From positions 1-64,000 of the forward strand of contig NZ_VKDD01000008.1 in the NCBI RefSeq assembly GCF_007097525.1: a stretch of 64,000 bases of DNA. The letters are read 5' to 3'. Below are positions 52,095-63,314 of this stretch, piece after piece. The translations under genes were made by a program, and so were the position numbers. The notes below the pieces were generated by a model. It was not told the DNA's origin. It searched no databases and worked only from the letters and a program-made list of their open reading frames with translations. Within the stretch, counting starts at the first letter, position 1; each line of letters begins with the position of its first letter. The DNA comes from Thalassomonas sp. M1454 (GTDB lineage: Bacteria > Pseudomonadota > Gammaproteobacteria > Enterobacterales > Alteromonadaceae).

Positions 52095-53441
52095 TTATTC
52101 GATTTCAGCAAGTTTCTTTTCAAGGTAGTGAATATTTGCACCACCTTTCACAAAACCTGAATCATTCATAATGTCTTCTTGCAAAGCAATATTTGTTTTG
52201 ATGCCGTCAATAACTAACTCATCTAAAGCGTTTTTCATACGTGCGATAGCAACGTCACGAGTTTCACCGTAAGTTATTAGTTTGCCGATCATTGAATCGT
52301 AATGAGGCGGTACTGAGTAATCAGTGTAAATGTGAGAGTCCCAACGTACGCCCATACCACCAGCTGGGTGGAAGCGAGTGATTTTACCCGGTGAAGGGAT
52401 AAATGTGCGAGGATCTTCAGCATTAATACGACATTCAATTGCATGACCAGTTACTTTAATGTCTTCTTGCTTGATCGTTAGTTTCATACCTGCAGCAACA
52501 CGTAGTTGCTCTTTGATTAAATCAACGCCAGTTATCATTTCTGTTACTGGATGCTCTACCTGAATACGTGTATTCATTTCGATGAAGTAGAATTCACCGT
52601 TTTCAAATAAGAATTCAAAAGTACCTGCACCACGGTAATTGATTTTATTACAAGCATTACAACAGCGCTGACCAATTTCAGCTCGAAGTTCTTCACTAAT
52701 GCCTGGGGCAGGTGCTTCTTCAACTACTTTTTGGTGACGACGTTGCATTGAACAATCACGCTCTGCTAAATGGATTGCTGAGCCTTGACCATCGGCAAGT
52801 ACTTGGATTTCAACATGACGTGGGTTTTCAAGGAATTTCTCCATGTAAACCATATCATTATTGAATGTACTTTTAGCTTCAGATTTAGTTAACTGAATGG
52901 CTTCAAGTAAGTCGCTTTCTTCACGCACTACACGCATACCACGACCACCACCACCACCAGATGCTTTGATGATTACTGGGTAACCAATACGGCGACCATG
53001 AGCAATGTTTGCTGCATCGTCATCTGTAAGAGGGCCATCTGAACCGGGAACACAAGGAACACCAGCTTCTTTCATTGCTGCAATAGCAGAAACCTTATCA
53101 CCCATTAAGCGGATACTTTCCGCTAAAGGACCAATAAATGCAAAACCAGAATCTTCTACTTGCTCGGCAAAATCAGCATTTTCAGCTAAAAATCCGTAAC
53201 CAGGATGAATTGCATCGGCATCCGTTACTTCAGCAGCAGTAATTAAACGAGGAATGTTTAAATAGCTGTCTAGAGCTGATGCTTTACCAATACAAATAGT
53301 TTCGTCTGCTAATAAAACGTGTTTAAGGTTTTTGTCGGCAGTAGAGTGAACAGCTACGGTTTTAACACCTAGCTCTTTACATGCACGTAAAATACGTAAT
53401 GCAATTTCGCCACGGTTGGCGATAACTACTTTCTTTAACAT
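52095..53441 (-). CDS. accC: Acetyl-CoA carboxylase, biotin carboxylase subunit
   Basis: 448 residues. ATP-grasp enzyme that carboxylates biotin on AccB, first step in fatty acid synthesis. [20 protein letters not shown], the glycine-rich [12 protein letters not shown] loop and the [14 protein letters not shown] catalytic region are all present. 23 bases after accB on the same strand. Confidence 0.98.
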   Translation of the reverse strand: MLKKVVIANRGEIALRILRACKELGVKTVAVHSTADKNLKHVLLADETICIGKASALDSYLNIPRLITAAEVTDADAIHPGYGFLAENADFAEQVEDSGFAFIGPLAESIRLMGDKVSAIAAMKEAGVPCVPGSDGPLTDDDAANIAHGRRIGYPVIIKASGGGGGRGMRVVREESDLLEAIQLTKSEAKSTFNNDMVYMEKFLENPRHVEIQVLADGQGSAIHLAERDCSMQRRHQKVVEEAPAPGISEELRAEIGQRCCNACNKINYRGAGTFEFLFENGEFYFIEMNTRIQVEHPVTEMITGVDLIKEQLRVAAGMKLTIKQEDIKVTGHAIECRINAEDPRTFIPSPGKITRFHPAGGMGVRWDSHIYTDYSVPPHYDSMIGKLITYGETRDVAIARMKNALDELVIDGIKTNIALQEDIMNDSGFVKGGANIHYLEKKLAEIE

Positions 53442-53464
53442 GGAATTAACCTTTTCTATTAGGC

Positions 53465-53923
53465 TTATTCAATTACGAATAGCGGTTGGTCAAATTCAAT
53501 AGTGTCTTCATTGCTAGCAAGAATTTGTTTAATAACACCAGATTTGTCAGCTTCAATTTGGTTCATCATTTTCATTGCTTCGATAATACATAAAGTATCA
53601 CCAGCATTTACATGTTGACCAACTTCAGCGAATACTGGCGATTCAGGAGATGCTGCTGCGTAGAAAGTTCCAACCATTGGAGAGCGAACTACGTGACCAG
53701 AGATTTGTGCTGGCGCTGAAGTATCTGCTGCCGGAGCTGCAGCTGGAGCAGGTGCTGCTGGAGCCGCCGCTGGAGCAGGTGCTGCTGCATAAGTTACAGG
53801 AGCTGCTGCTGTTGCTTGACCACGACTGATTCGAACCGACTCTTCGCCTTCAGAGATCTCTAGCTCATTGATGCCTGACTCTTCAACAAGTTCGATAAGT
53901 TTTTTGATTTTACGAATATCCAT
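53465..53923 (-). CDS. accB: Biotin carboxyl carrier protein
   Basis: 152 residues. The biotinyl Lys is K118 in [14 protein letters not shown]. The middle is an Ala/Pro-rich flexible linker (about residues 38-72). Begins [23 protein letters not shown]. Between aroQ and accC as in many gammaproteobacteria. Confidence 0.98.
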   Translation of the reverse strand: MDIRKIKKLIELVEESGINELEISEGEESVRISRGQATAAAPVTYAAAPAPAAAPAAPAPAAAPAADTSAPAQISGHVVRSPMVGTFYAAASPESPVFAEVGQHVNAGDTLCIIEAMKMMNQIEADKSGVIKQILASNEDTIEFDQPLFVIE

Positions 53924-53951
53924 TATTACACCTTAGTAATGTTTATATTAT

Positions 53952-54401
53952 TTATTTTTGTTCAAGCGTTTTAGCAGCAGACTCTAAGGCATACTCATAG
54001 CCTTTTGCTCCTAAACCGCAAATTACCCCTTCAGCTATATCTGAAAGGTAAGAATGCTGGCGAAAAGCTTCACGTTTATGCACATTAGACAAATGAACTT
54101 CAATAAAAGGAATGTTTACGGTAAGTAATGCATCTCTTAAAGCTACACTGGTATGAGTAAATGCAGCCGGATTGATAATTATAAAGTCTATTTTTTTATA
54201 TGCTTGGTGGATCTTTTCAATTAATTCATGTTCTGCATTTGATTGCAGATGATCAATATCTATGTCTAAAGAATTAGCTTTAGCTTTTAATGTTGTAATT
54301 ATATCTGTTAATGATTGTGAGCCATATATTTCAGGTTCACGTTTGCCTAACATATTTAAATTAGGGCCATTTAACACTAAAACTTTAAACTTTGTCGTCA
54401 T
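53952..54401 (-). CDS. aroQ: Type II 3-dehydroquinate dehydratase
   Basis: 149 residues. Removes water from 3-dehydroquinate in the shikimate pathway. [21 protein letters not shown] with the catalytic Tyr in IYG, and the His in [12 protein letters not shown], are typical. First gene of aroQ-accB-accC, 28 bases before accB. Confidence 0.97.
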   Translation of the reverse strand: MTTKFKVLVLNGPNLNMLGKREPEIYGSQSLTDIITTLKAKANSLDIDIDHLQSNAEHELIEKIHQAYKKIDFIIINPAAFTHTSVALRDALLTVNIPFIEVHLSNVHKREAFRQHSYLSDIAEGVICGLGAKGYEYALESAAKTLEQK

Positions 54402-54594
54402 CTGTAGCCAAATCCTTTGAAATCATTATTATTGATTTTATTATCACACAATCTTTGTTGAGCCGATATGCTACTGTACAAAAAAATCACATGTTTTTTC
54501 AAATTCGAGCACATTATAGTCATTTTCGCAGACATTAGCAGTAAAATACTGGTCTAATCAGTGAAGTTGTATTCAAAGTTTTCAAGAAATGGGA

Positions 54595-54620
54595 ATGAAA
54601 AAGGGGCTAAGCCCCTTTCT
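54595..54620 (-). terminator. Terminator of cutA-dsbD
   Basis: Minus strand: AAGGGGC-tta-GCCCCTT followed by a run of T, about 50 bases after the dsbD stop. Confidence 0.85.
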
Positions 54621-54668
54621 TTAAAAAATTAAAACAAGTGTTTGCTTGTTTATTGTTCTACTTAATAG

Positions 54669-56498
54669 CTAATTAAACAATTTATTAATATGATCGGTGA
54701 ACTCTTGCGCACCCATAAAGCCAGTAACTCGATTTTGACTTAGCTCTTGTCCTGATAGATCAAAGAATAAAATAGAAGGTAAACCGAAAACATCAAAATG
54801 CGACATGATCTCAACGCTTTCGTCTGAACCAGAGTCCGTTAAATCAATTTGAATTAACACTGTGTTAGCTAATGCTTTTTGTACACTAGCTTTTGGGAAT
54901 GTATATTTCTCAAACTCTTTACAGGCTATACACCAATCAGCGTATAGGTCGAGCATTACCGTTTTTCCATCATTATTAGCTTTAGCTATTTCTTGGTTTA
55001 ACTCTTGCAAAGTCCCCACATGAATGAATTCTTGATGTGCTTGGCTTTGCTGCGTCGCAGGGGTTCCAAAAACCGTGTTGTAGGCAAAATTAGCGCCAAA
55101 AAACATCATCAAAAATATAATCAAAGATCGAACACCATACCAAATAGTGCCTGGCGATTGACGGTTATCGTTGTTTACCACGTAGAAGTATGTTGCCGTC
55201 GCCAATAATAACGCAGACCATAATAAATTGGCTGCTATTTCAGGTATAAAGCGCTCTAATAAGAAAACTGGTACGGCTAATAATAAGAAACCGAAGATGT
55301 TCTTGATAACATTCATCCAGTTACCCGCTTTAGGTAATAATTTACCACCTGAACTACCAAGTGCTAATAATGGTAGCCCCATACCTAAACTAAGAACGTA
55401 TAATGCCGATGCACCAATAACAATATCGCCTGTTTGGGCTATGTAAAGTAGTGCACCTGTTAGAGGTGCTGTTGTACAAGGAGAAGCTACTAAGCCAGAT
55501 ATTGCACCCATAATAAATACAGAAACTATAGAACCGCCTTTTTGGCTATTGCTTAAGTTTGATAGTTTGCTTTGCCAACTTGATGGCAGCGCTAAATTAA
55601 ACACGCCAAACATAGATAAAGCTAAAAAGATAAACAAAACACTTAGAAAGATTAAAATTGCAGGGTGTTGGAATGCTGCTTGAAATTGAGCACCAGCTAA
55701 AGCTACTACTACACCTAACGCTGTGTATGTAATTGCCATGCCCTGTACATAAGACATAGATAATATAAATGCTTTACGGGTGGTGAGTTTGTCCCCTTGG
55801 CCAACTATGATACCAGTTAAAATAGGGTACATTGGAAACACACATGGAGTGAAAGAAAGTAAAACACCTAAACCAAAAAATGATATCAAGGTCCAAAATA
55901 AACTGCTGCCATCAAGCATAGCTGCAAGCTCGTTTTGTTGGCTTATATCAGCTAAAGGCTCATTACTGTTAGCCGTTGTTGGAGCTTTAGGCTCTGCAGA
56001 GATAGCACCTAATATAGCCCCAGCAGTTGAGTTATCGGAACTTAGTTGTGAAAGCGGGATAGATTTTTTAGTTGGAGGGTAACATAAGCCTTTTTCTGCA
56101 CAGCCTTGGTAAGCTATGGTCAGCTCGGCATTTTTACTAATACTCGCCACAGGAACTGTGAATTTCAATTGCTTGTAATAAACTTCTTGAATACCAAAAT
56201 ACTCGTCTTCGTGCTCCTTACCTTGTGGTAAATTTGGTTGCGTATGTTCAGCACCATTAGTTTTAATAACTAATTTTTCTTTATAAAGGTAGTAGCCATC
56301 AGCAATAGCAAAATAAACCTCTACTTGGTCTTTATTCTGATTAAAATCAAATTGAAATGCTTGTTCAACAGGCAAAAATTCATTGTCGTTACTAAATAAT
56401 GAATCTAAAGAGCTATCAAAAATAGCATCTTGTGCATGAGTTGCTACTGAGCTAAATAAAGCAAAGGTTAGTAATATAAAGCTAAATATTTTGCGCAT
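54669..56498 (-). CDS. dsbD: Thiol:disulphide interchange protein DsbD
   Basis: 609 residues. Passes electrons from cytoplasmic thioredoxin to periplasmic DsbC and related proteins. A signal peptide is followed by the N-terminal domain with the Cys pair in CAEKGLC, the eight-helix membrane domain with cysteines in FTPCVFPMYP and SPCTTAPLTG, and a C-terminal thioredoxin-like domain with WCIAC. All three redox pairs are intact. Four bases after cutA, as in E. coli. Confidence 0.97.
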   Translation of the reverse strand: MRKIFSFILLTFALFSSVATHAQDAIFDSSLDSLFSNDNEFLPVEQAFQFDFNQNKDQVEVYFAIADGYYLYKEKLVIKTNGAEHTQPNLPQGKEHEDEYFGIQEVYYKQLKFTVPVASISKNAELTIAYQGCAEKGLCYPPTKKSIPLSQLSSDNSTAGAILGAISAEPKAPTTANSNEPLADISQQNELAAMLDGSSLFWTLISFFGLGVLLSFTPCVFPMYPILTGIIVGQGDKLTTRKAFILSMSYVQGMAITYTALGVVVALAGAQFQAAFQHPAILIFLSVLFIFLALSMFGVFNLALPSSWQSKLSNLSNSQKGGSIVSVFIMGAISGLVASPCTTAPLTGALLYIAQTGDIVIGASALYVLSLGMGLPLLALGSSGGKLLPKAGNWMNVIKNIFGFLLLAVPVFLLERFIPEIAANLLWSALLLATATYFYVVNNDNRQSPGTIWYGVRSLIIFLMMFFGANFAYNTVFGTPATQQSQAHQEFIHVGTLQELNQEIAKANNDGKTVMLDLYADWCIACKEFEKYTFPKASVQKALANTVLIQIDLTDSGSDESVEIMSHFDVFGLPSILFFDLSGQELSQNRVTGFMGAQEFTDHINKLFN

Positions 56499-56501
56499 AA
56501 G

Positions 56502-56816
56502 TTAATCTTTCACCGTATTAGTTATCCAGTTTAAATATAATTCATTACCTTGCTGGATATCCAAAGCAATTATTTCTGCAACATCATACGGATGCAGTTG
56601 TTCAATATGTTGTTTTAATTCTGTAAATAATGACGATTTAGTTTTTATAATAAGCATCACTTCGCTGTCTTGTTGAAGTTCGCCTTGCCATTCATATACC
56701 GATGTTATGTTGGGCATTATATTAACACAAGCAGCTAGTCGCTTAGTAACTAACTTTTTCGCAATGTTTTGCGCTACTTCATCATTTGGGCAATTTGTTA
56801 TTACTACTTGATGCAT
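56502..56816 (-). CDS. cutA: Divalent cation tolerance protein CutA
   Basis: 104 residues. Trimeric signal-type fold, MHQVVITNCPNDEVAQNIAKKLVTKRLAACVNIMP and YEWQGELQQDSEVMLIIKT. First linked to copper tolerance; its exact role is not agreed. It begins the cutA-dsbD unit. Confidence 0.95.
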   Translation of the reverse strand: MHQVVITNCPNDEVAQNIAKKLVTKRLAACVNIMPNITSVYEWQGELQQDSEVMLIIKTKSSLFTELKQHIEQLHPYDVAEIIALDIQQGNELYLNWITNTVKD

Positions 56817-56980
56817 AATATTCCTAAAAGCTTAATTGGATACACCTTAATAAATAACTATATTGCATTATTATGTTATTAAATAGAGGTAAATCTTTCG
56901 CCAAGGTTGAAATAGACCCGACAAGCCCAATATATGTTTCATCAATTAAATAAAAGCTTACGCTTTAATTTGGACTATTT

Positions 56981-57469
56981 ATGTTTAAAGTACTTTTTTT
57001 ACTGTTTATTGCAATGCCTATTGTGGAAATCATGGTACTAATGAAAGTTGGCTCAATCTTTGGTGTATTGCCGACCATAGCCCTAGTTATTCTTACTGCC
57101 TGGGCGGGCGCAGCAATGGTAAGACAACAAGGTTTAGCGACATTCCAATCAGTACAAGGCAAATTGAATCAAGGTGAACTACCTTCAGATGAAATTGTTG
57201 CCGCCTTATTACTACTGGTTGCAGGCGTTATGTTACTTACTCCAGGCTTTATTACCGATGGTTTTGGCTTACTTCTGCTTTGGCCGGTATCACGTGCAAA
57301 AATAGTAAAAATGTTACAGAAGCATTTTGTTGTGGCACAAAGTCGCCGTGGTAATGTGTTTGAAGGACAATTTACTAGCCATTCATTTCATCAACAAAGT
57401 TCATTTGATGAACCAAAGGTTAGCCACGACAAACACACTATAGATGGTGAGTTTGAACGCAAAGAGTAA
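56981..57469 (+). CDS. fxsA: FxsA-family membrane protein
   Basis: 162 residues. Small inner-membrane protein with three or four helices (MFKVLFLLFIAMPIVEIMVL, GVLPTIALVILTAWAGAAMV, LLLVAGVMLLTPGFITDGFGLLLL). In E. coli FxsA (phage T7 F-exclusion suppressor) lies next to groES; here it is just upstream of groES. The tail is polar. Cellular role unclear. Confidence 0.92.
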   Translation: MFKVLFLLFIAMPIVEIMVLMKVGSIFGVLPTIALVILTAWAGAAMVRQQGLATFQSVQGKLNQGELPSDEIVAALLLLVAGVMLLTPGFITDGFGLLLLWPVSRAKIVKMLQKHFVVAQSRRGNVFEGQFTSHSFHQQSSFDEPKVSHDKHTIDGEFERKE

Positions 57470-57495
57470 CAACTCACACACAAAAACTAGCAATT

Positions 57496-57546
57496 GGGGA
57501 TATTTTTTATCTTTACCCTTGAGAGATAAAATTTAATCCCCATTTG
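57496..57546 (+). promoter_or_regulatory. Sigma-32-type promoter of groESL inside an inverted repeat
   Basis: CTTGAG (57518-57523), a 14-base spacer and CCCCATTTG (57538-57546) match the heat-shock promoter form. An inverted repeat overlaps it: GGGGAT (57496-57501) to ATCCCC (57536-57541) and TTTTATCT (57505-57512) to AGATAAAA (57524-57531), so the -35 lies in the loop and the -10 in the outer arm. Confidence 0.8.
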
Positions 57547-57597
57547 TTTACTAACAAAATAATTAATTAATCATTTTATACATATCTGGAGATATTT

Positions 57598-57888
57598 ATG
57601 AGCATTCGTCCTTTACACGATCGTGTAATTATTAAACGCAAAGCAGTTGAATCAAAATCTGCAGGCGGAATAGTGTTAACTGGCAGTGCCGCTGAAAAAT
57701 CAACACGCGGCGAAGTTATCGCTGTAGGTAATGGCCGTATTCTTGAAAACGGTGAAGTACGCGCATTAGACGTAAAAATTGGCGATCAAGTAATTTTCAG
57801 TGAAGGCTACGGCATGAAAACTGAAAAAATTGACGGCGAAGAAGTACTAATTCTTAGTGAATCAGACATCTTAGCGATCGTTGAATAA
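57598..57888 (+). CDS. groES: Co-chaperonin GroES
   Basis: 96 residues. Heptameric lid for Gro[17 protein letters not shown], the mobile loop (about residues 17-32, [11 protein letters not shown]) and [12 protein letters not shown]-type core are clear. GGAG RBS. Heat-shock promoter upstream and groEL 105 bases downstream. Confidence 0.98.
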   Translation: MSIRPLHDRVIIKRKAVESKSAGGIVLTGSAAEKSTRGEVIAVGNGRILENGEVRALDVKIGDQVIFSEGYGMKTEKIDGEEVLILSESDILAIVE

Positions 57889-57902
57889 TCAAAAATATTT
57901 TC

Positions 57903-57931
57903 ATGTCGCTATTTCCATCAAATAGCGACAT
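57903..57931 (+). other. Perfect 12-bp hairpin between groES and groEL
   Basis: ATGTCGCTATTT (57903-57914), loop ccatc, AAATAGCGACAT (57920-57931). No T-run, so it should stay in the groESL mRNA and may change stability or the groES/groEL ratio. Confidence 0.8.
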
Positions 57932-57945
57932 AGAGCACAAATTAA

Positions 57946-59646
<1,701 letters not shown>

Positions 59647-59787
59647 TTTTTGCTGGTCTAAATCAGTTATAGCTGCGTTACTTTACAACTCGTTTAAGAA
59701 ACACTAAACGTCGTTGTAAAGTGCCTTGCTCTAACGTGATTTATCCTGCGCAAAAAAATACACTTTGCACATCTAGTATCGAATATT

Positions 59788-59813
59788 AAAAACCTGCTCC
59801 GGCAGGTTTTTTG
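59788..59813 (+). terminator. groEL terminator (copy 1)
   Basis: CCTGC-tccg-GCAGG with five A before and six T after; about 140 bases after the stop codon. Confidence 0.9.
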
Positions 59814-59955
59814 TTTTAGAGCTGTTTTAAATATGGATAGCTGCGTTACTTTACAACTCGTTTAAGAAATACTAAACGTCGTTGTAAAGAGCCTTGCTCT
59901 AACATGATTTATCCTGCGCAAAAAAATACACTTTGCACACCTAGTATTGAATAGT

Positions 59956-59981
59956 AAAAACCTGCTTCGGCAGGTTTTTTG
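59956..59981 (+). terminator. groEL terminator (copy 2)
   Basis: CCTGC-ttcg-GCAGG with A-run and six T; the loop is UUCG here. Confidence 0.9.
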
Positions 59982-60082
59982 TTTTATATATCAAATACAG
60001 AATAATGTATTACCAAAGCTAGCTTGAATCTATGCTTTTGATTCGCTACTGTTTTACTATATTTCCTTATAAATCAAATAAT

Positions 60083-60661
60083 ATGACAATCGATAAATTA
60101 ACACATTCATTTAAATTAATAGATAAAGCTAATAGTGAAGACCCAAATGTTGAGCTTTGCCAAGGTGAGGAATACCCAAAAGAGCTACTTTATAGCTTGC
60201 GCATGACTAATACCCTTAATAGTTTTTATCCTGAAGCCGGACAGGCATTACAAGTCGCCGCTAGATGTCAGCATATTTGCCGTTGGCAAATCCCGCGTAA
60301 TAGCTATGAAATGAACCGCGCAGGATATTTAACATGGCGCCGAGAGTTGAACAAGTTTCATGCTAATAAGGCTGCAGAAATATTACCTCACCTTGAAAAT
60401 GATGTAATTAATGAAGTTCAGCGCTTGATATTAAAAGCAGATATTAAGAAAGATGCAGATTCTCAGACTTTAGAAGATGTTGTTTGTTTAGTATTTTTGG
60501 AATTTTACTTTGCCGATTTTGCTGCCAAGCACACAGATGAAAAAGTAATTAGAATCTTACAAAAAACTTGGCGAAAAATGTCTGAGAAAGCTCATGCTGC
60601 AGCATTAAAACTTAACTTTGATGAGGGTAGTAAAACACTAATAACTACCGCTTTATCTTAA
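60083..60661 (+). CDS. DUF4202 protein
   Basis: 192 residues if started at 60083 (MTIDKLTHSFKLIDKANSEDPNVELCQGEEYPKELLYSLRM), which fits the family; the frame extends 17 codons upstream with no RBS support. It is all helical in look, with conserved AARCQHICRWQIPRNSYEMNRAGYLTWR and LEDVVCLVFLEFYF, a pattern like an HD-type metal site. Function unknown. Downstream of groESL and independent of it because terminators intervene. Confidence 0.82.
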   Translation: MTIDKLTHSFKLIDKANSEDPNVELCQGEEYPKELLYSLRMTNTLNSFYPEAGQALQVAARCQHICRWQIPRNSYEMNRAGYLTWRRELNKFHANKAAEILPHLENDVINEVQRLILKADIKKDADSQTLEDVVCLVFLEFYFADFAAKHTDEKVIRILQKTWRKMSEKAHAAALKLNFDEGSKTLITTALS

Positions 60662-60786
60662 GTTATCATTACAGTTTTAATTATATTTTGTTTGGCTACA
60701 CTTTATAACAGTTTTTATAAACATCTGATGTAAACTGACAGTTAATAACATTTATTGTTAATAAAATAATATTTTTTGGAGTAATA

Positions 60787-61326
60787 ATGAAAGCCATCCG
60801 CATAATAACTATTTTTACTGCATTGCTTGCTGTTTCAGCTTGTGTAACCGTTGAAGAAGCGCCAGTGTCTGATAGCCAATTAGTCATTTCAAGTAGTTTT
60901 GAAAGAGACATCGAATTAGATGAAAATTCAACGTTTGCTTTTACCCCATTACAAGTAACTGAACATGGTGCTCGCTATCCTGCAATGACTGAAGCGATAG
61001 AGCAATTTATGGCTGCCAACTCATTTAAGCAAGTTACACCTGATCAAAACCCAACATTTTATATCGGCTATGTTTTGGAATCTGAAGAGGACATGAGTGA
61101 TGATCAGCTTGTTGAGTCTTTTGGGCTTAACCCTGGTTTACCGCATTTGCCTGAACTAGACAAAGGTACCTTACTGGTATTTGTTCTTGATGGTCAGTCT
61201 AAACAATTTGTTTGGAAGTCTGCAGCGCAAGGCTTTATTTTAGATGAGCAAAATGACGATGAACGTCAGTTACGAATTCAAAATATTGTGAGCGCTACGT
61301 TTAATCAATTTATTAACAAGCCATAA
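60787..61326 (+). CDS. DUF4136-like lipoprotein
   Basis: 179 residues. Lipoprotein signal with lipobox VSAC (C19). The rest (SFERDIELDENSTFAFTPL, PTFYIGYVLESEEDMSDDQLVESFG, LLVFVLDGQSKQFVWKSAAQGFI) follows the DUF4136 pattern of periplasmic lipoproteins. TTTTTTGGAG precedes the ATG. Function unknown. Confidence 0.78.
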   Translation: MKAIRIITIFTALLAVSACVTVEEAPVSDSQLVISSSFERDIELDENSTFAFTPLQVTEHGARYPAMTEAIEQFMAANSFKQVTPDQNPTFYIGYVLESEEDMSDDQLVESFGLNPGLPHLPELDKGTLLVFVLDGQSKQFVWKSAAQGFILDEQNDDERQLRIQNIVSATFNQFINKP

Positions 61327-61422
61327 CAAACAATTACACAATTAAAGAAACTTTTTTAAGCAAGTATCGGTCGTATTTTATACTTAGTAAGTTAGCATCC
61401 ATAAGTTGTAAAAGAGGTTGTG

Positions 61423-61911
61423 ATGAAAAAATTATTGTTAGTACCTATTGTTTTCGCTGTATCGTGTATTGCTCAAGCACAGGCTGCAACGGTTGATATC
61501 GAGTGGTTTGAGCCTGAAAATTATCGAGATATAAAAGTAGCCAATGGTGGTAAAAAAGCCTTTCAAGAGCGTGTATTGAAAGACTTTACAGGTTACTTTA
61601 CTGAATTAGCGGCAACATTACCTGATAATCAAGTATTAAAGCTTAAAGTAACCGATATAGACCTTGCTGGTGATATTAAGTATATGGTTGGCCCAAACAA
61701 TCAAAGTATGCGAGTTATTACCGATTTGTACTTTCCCCGCATGAAGTTCAGTTATCAATTAACTGAAAACGGTGAAGTAATTCAAGCTGGTGACGAAAAT
61801 ATTAAAGATATGGGCTTTAATATGAGTAGCATTCATCATAATAGTGAAAGTTTTTATTATGAAAAAGAGATGATAGAAGACTGGTTTAAAGACACTTTTA
61901 AACAAGATTAA
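61423..61911 (+). CDS. DUF3016 protein
   Basis: 162 residues. Signal peptide ending AQAQA. VDIEWFEPENYRDIKVANGGKKAF and the rest match DUF3016, exported proteins of unknown function in Shewanella and relatives. ATG 61423 is better placed than GTG 61420 relative to AGAGG. Same strand as the DUF4136-type gene, 96 bases apart. Confidence 0.82.
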   Translation: MKKLLLVPIVFAVSCIAQAQAATVDIEWFEPENYRDIKVANGGKKAFQERVLKDFTGYFTELAATLPDNQVLKLKVTDIDLAGDIKYMVGPNNQSMRVITDLYFPRMKFSYQLTENGEVIQAGDENIKDMGFNMSSIHHNSESFYYEKEMIEDWFKDTFKQD

Positions 61912-61935
61912 GTTATTTCTAAAAAATCAATAAAC

Positions 61936-61968
61936 CTGAAGCCTAATGTTATGCATTAGGCTTTTTAT
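61936..61968 (+). terminator. Terminator of the DUF3016 gene
   Basis: AGCCTAATG-ttatg-CATTAGGCT followed by a T-rich tail. Confidence 0.88.
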
Positions 61969-61995
61969 TTTTTAGTGTCCCGTCCTGAAATAGCT

Positions 61996-62898
61996 TTACT
62001 GCCAGCGATACGCCCATGCAATAGCAAATACATCAGAATCATTACCGCGTTTGGTGGTAACCCCAGTATTGGCTAAAAACTTAATGCTATGTTGGCTTGA
62101 TAAAGCTAAAGAATATGTAATTCCTGCTCTATAGTTTCCTGCTTTATTAGATTTTTGTACGCCATCAACATGGGTATCACCACCCCAAAAATAATTGGCA
62201 TTGAGTGCTATCCATTGACCTGGAGATATATCGTAGATCAAATGAGATTGAATATTATAAATGTTGTCTTGCTTTAATGTTTGGGTATACAGATAATCAT
62301 CATTATCGGAGAAAATTTTAACCGAAGCGGATAAATCAAGCTCCCAAGGACCATGTGGGATCGACATACCAATTTCAGGCTTTACAAACCATCGATTAGC
62401 ACCAACATTAAACACGTATTGCTTTTCATACTCTCCTGTTGGAATACTAACTTGTAGGCTAGTACCTACCACTATACCTTTTGGTTGTTTTACATATTCA
62501 GCTAAGCTTTTTGCTTTTGCGCCATAAAAGTTGTAGTTCAAGCGAATACGGGTATCTGTTAGACCACAAAAACTGCGCTCAATATACTCACCTTGTAAAA
62601 TTGCATCACCATCTGCGCATGCCTGCCCTTGGTTAATATCAAACTTAGTTGAGTTACCAAACAATGAAAATGTTCTAGCATAAGCTAATGCCGGGCCATG
62701 AATTTGAAGGTTTAGGTTTTCAATGGGAACTTCTGGTGATGTATAAACATCACCATCGGTATAAACGTATAAAGCACCCAAAAAATTCTGCCCTGTTGGC
62801 AAATCAACGTATGATCTTGGGTCAAGCTCTTGCGCTGTTAAGGTGAAAGGTAGAAGTGCGCATGTTAAGTAAATAGTTTTTATTATGTTTTTCAGCAA
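61996..62898 (-). CDS. Outer-membrane transporter-like protein (MetA-pathway of phenol degradation family)
   Basis: 300 residues. Signal peptide to about residue 22, then many amphipathic strands and an aromatic C-terminal end (AYRWQ), as for an outer-membrane beta-barrel. The wording DLPTGQNFLGALYVYTDGDVYTSP and WFVKPEIGMSIPHGPWELDL suits the family PF13557-like transporters. Substrate not known. Convergent with DUF3016. Confidence 0.72.
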   Translation of the reverse strand: MLKNIIKTIYLTCALLPFTLTAQELDPRSYVDLPTGQNFLGALYVYTDGDVYTSPEVPIENLNLQIHGPALAYARTFSLFGNSTKFDINQGQACADGDAILQGEYIERSFCGLTDTRIRLNYNFYGAKAKSLAEYVKQPKGIVVGTSLQVSIPTGEYEKQYVFNVGANRWFVKPEIGMSIPHGPWELDLSASVKIFSDNDDYLYTQTLKQDNIYNIQSHLIYDISPGQWIALNANYFWGGDTHVDGVQKSNKAGNYRAGITYSLALSSQHSIKFLANTGVTTKRGNDSDVFAIAWAYRWQ

Positions 62899-62947
62899 GG
62901 CTGTACCCTGAAATGTATTTAAACTCTATTTACATTTAAACATATTT

Positions 62948-63271
62948 TTAACTATTTTGAGGAGTGTTATTTTCGTAATGGCTTTCAAATTCAGTTAATA
63001 CTTTATAAAGCTGCTCAATTTTTTTGACTATAGGTGCTAAAAGCTGGTTATCTAAGGTTTTTTGCCATGCCATTAAGTCATCTGCCACTTCGGCAATATA
63101 AGGTTGGAATGTATTTGCACTGCAGGTAAATACTGAATCTTTAGGAAAAATAGCACTAAAGTTACCTGCTTTATGCTGGCGCATTTCAAGTAATGCGCTA
63201 TCGGCAACAATTGAGCGCTTTAATAATTTAGAAATATTATCAATAAGTTGTTGTTCAACATTTTTAGTCAT
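62948..63271 (-). CDS. Hypothetical 107-residue protein
   Basis: No family recognised. It has no signal peptide; helical pattern with LLKRSIVADSALLEMRQHKAGNFSAIFPKDSVF and IVKKIEQLYKVLTEFESHYEN. A single Cys (C49 region) is present. It lies 43 bases after the epmB gene on the same strand and may be co-transcribed. Confidence 0.6.
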   Translation of the reverse strand: MTKNVEQQLIDNISKLLKRSIVADSALLEMRQHKAGNFSAIFPKDSVFTCSANTFQPYIAEVADDLMAWQKTLDNQLLAPIVKKIEQLYKVLTEFESHYENNTPQNS

Positions 63272-63314
63272 AAGTTTTGTCTATCTAAGGTTAAAATAAC
63301 GAAATATGTCGTTA

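Larger units (their letters stand above)
59671..59986 (+). repeat. 168-bp tandem duplication of the groEL 3' UTR
   Basis: AGCTGCGTTA starts copies at 59671 and 59839, period 168. Each copy holds the conserved-loop hairpin and a terminator (59788, 59956), and the copies differ by a few substitutions, several at pairing positions. Copy 1 hairpin: ACTTTACAAC (59680-59689), T, CGTTTA, 8-base loop, TAAACG (59705-59710), TC, GTTGTAAAGT (59713-59722). No other gene-like content before 60083. Confidence 0.93.

Noticed and set aside
57470-57597. CIRCE element before groES
   Set aside because: The dyad present has no TTAGCACTC/GAGTGCTAA arms; the promoter is of the sigma-32 type.
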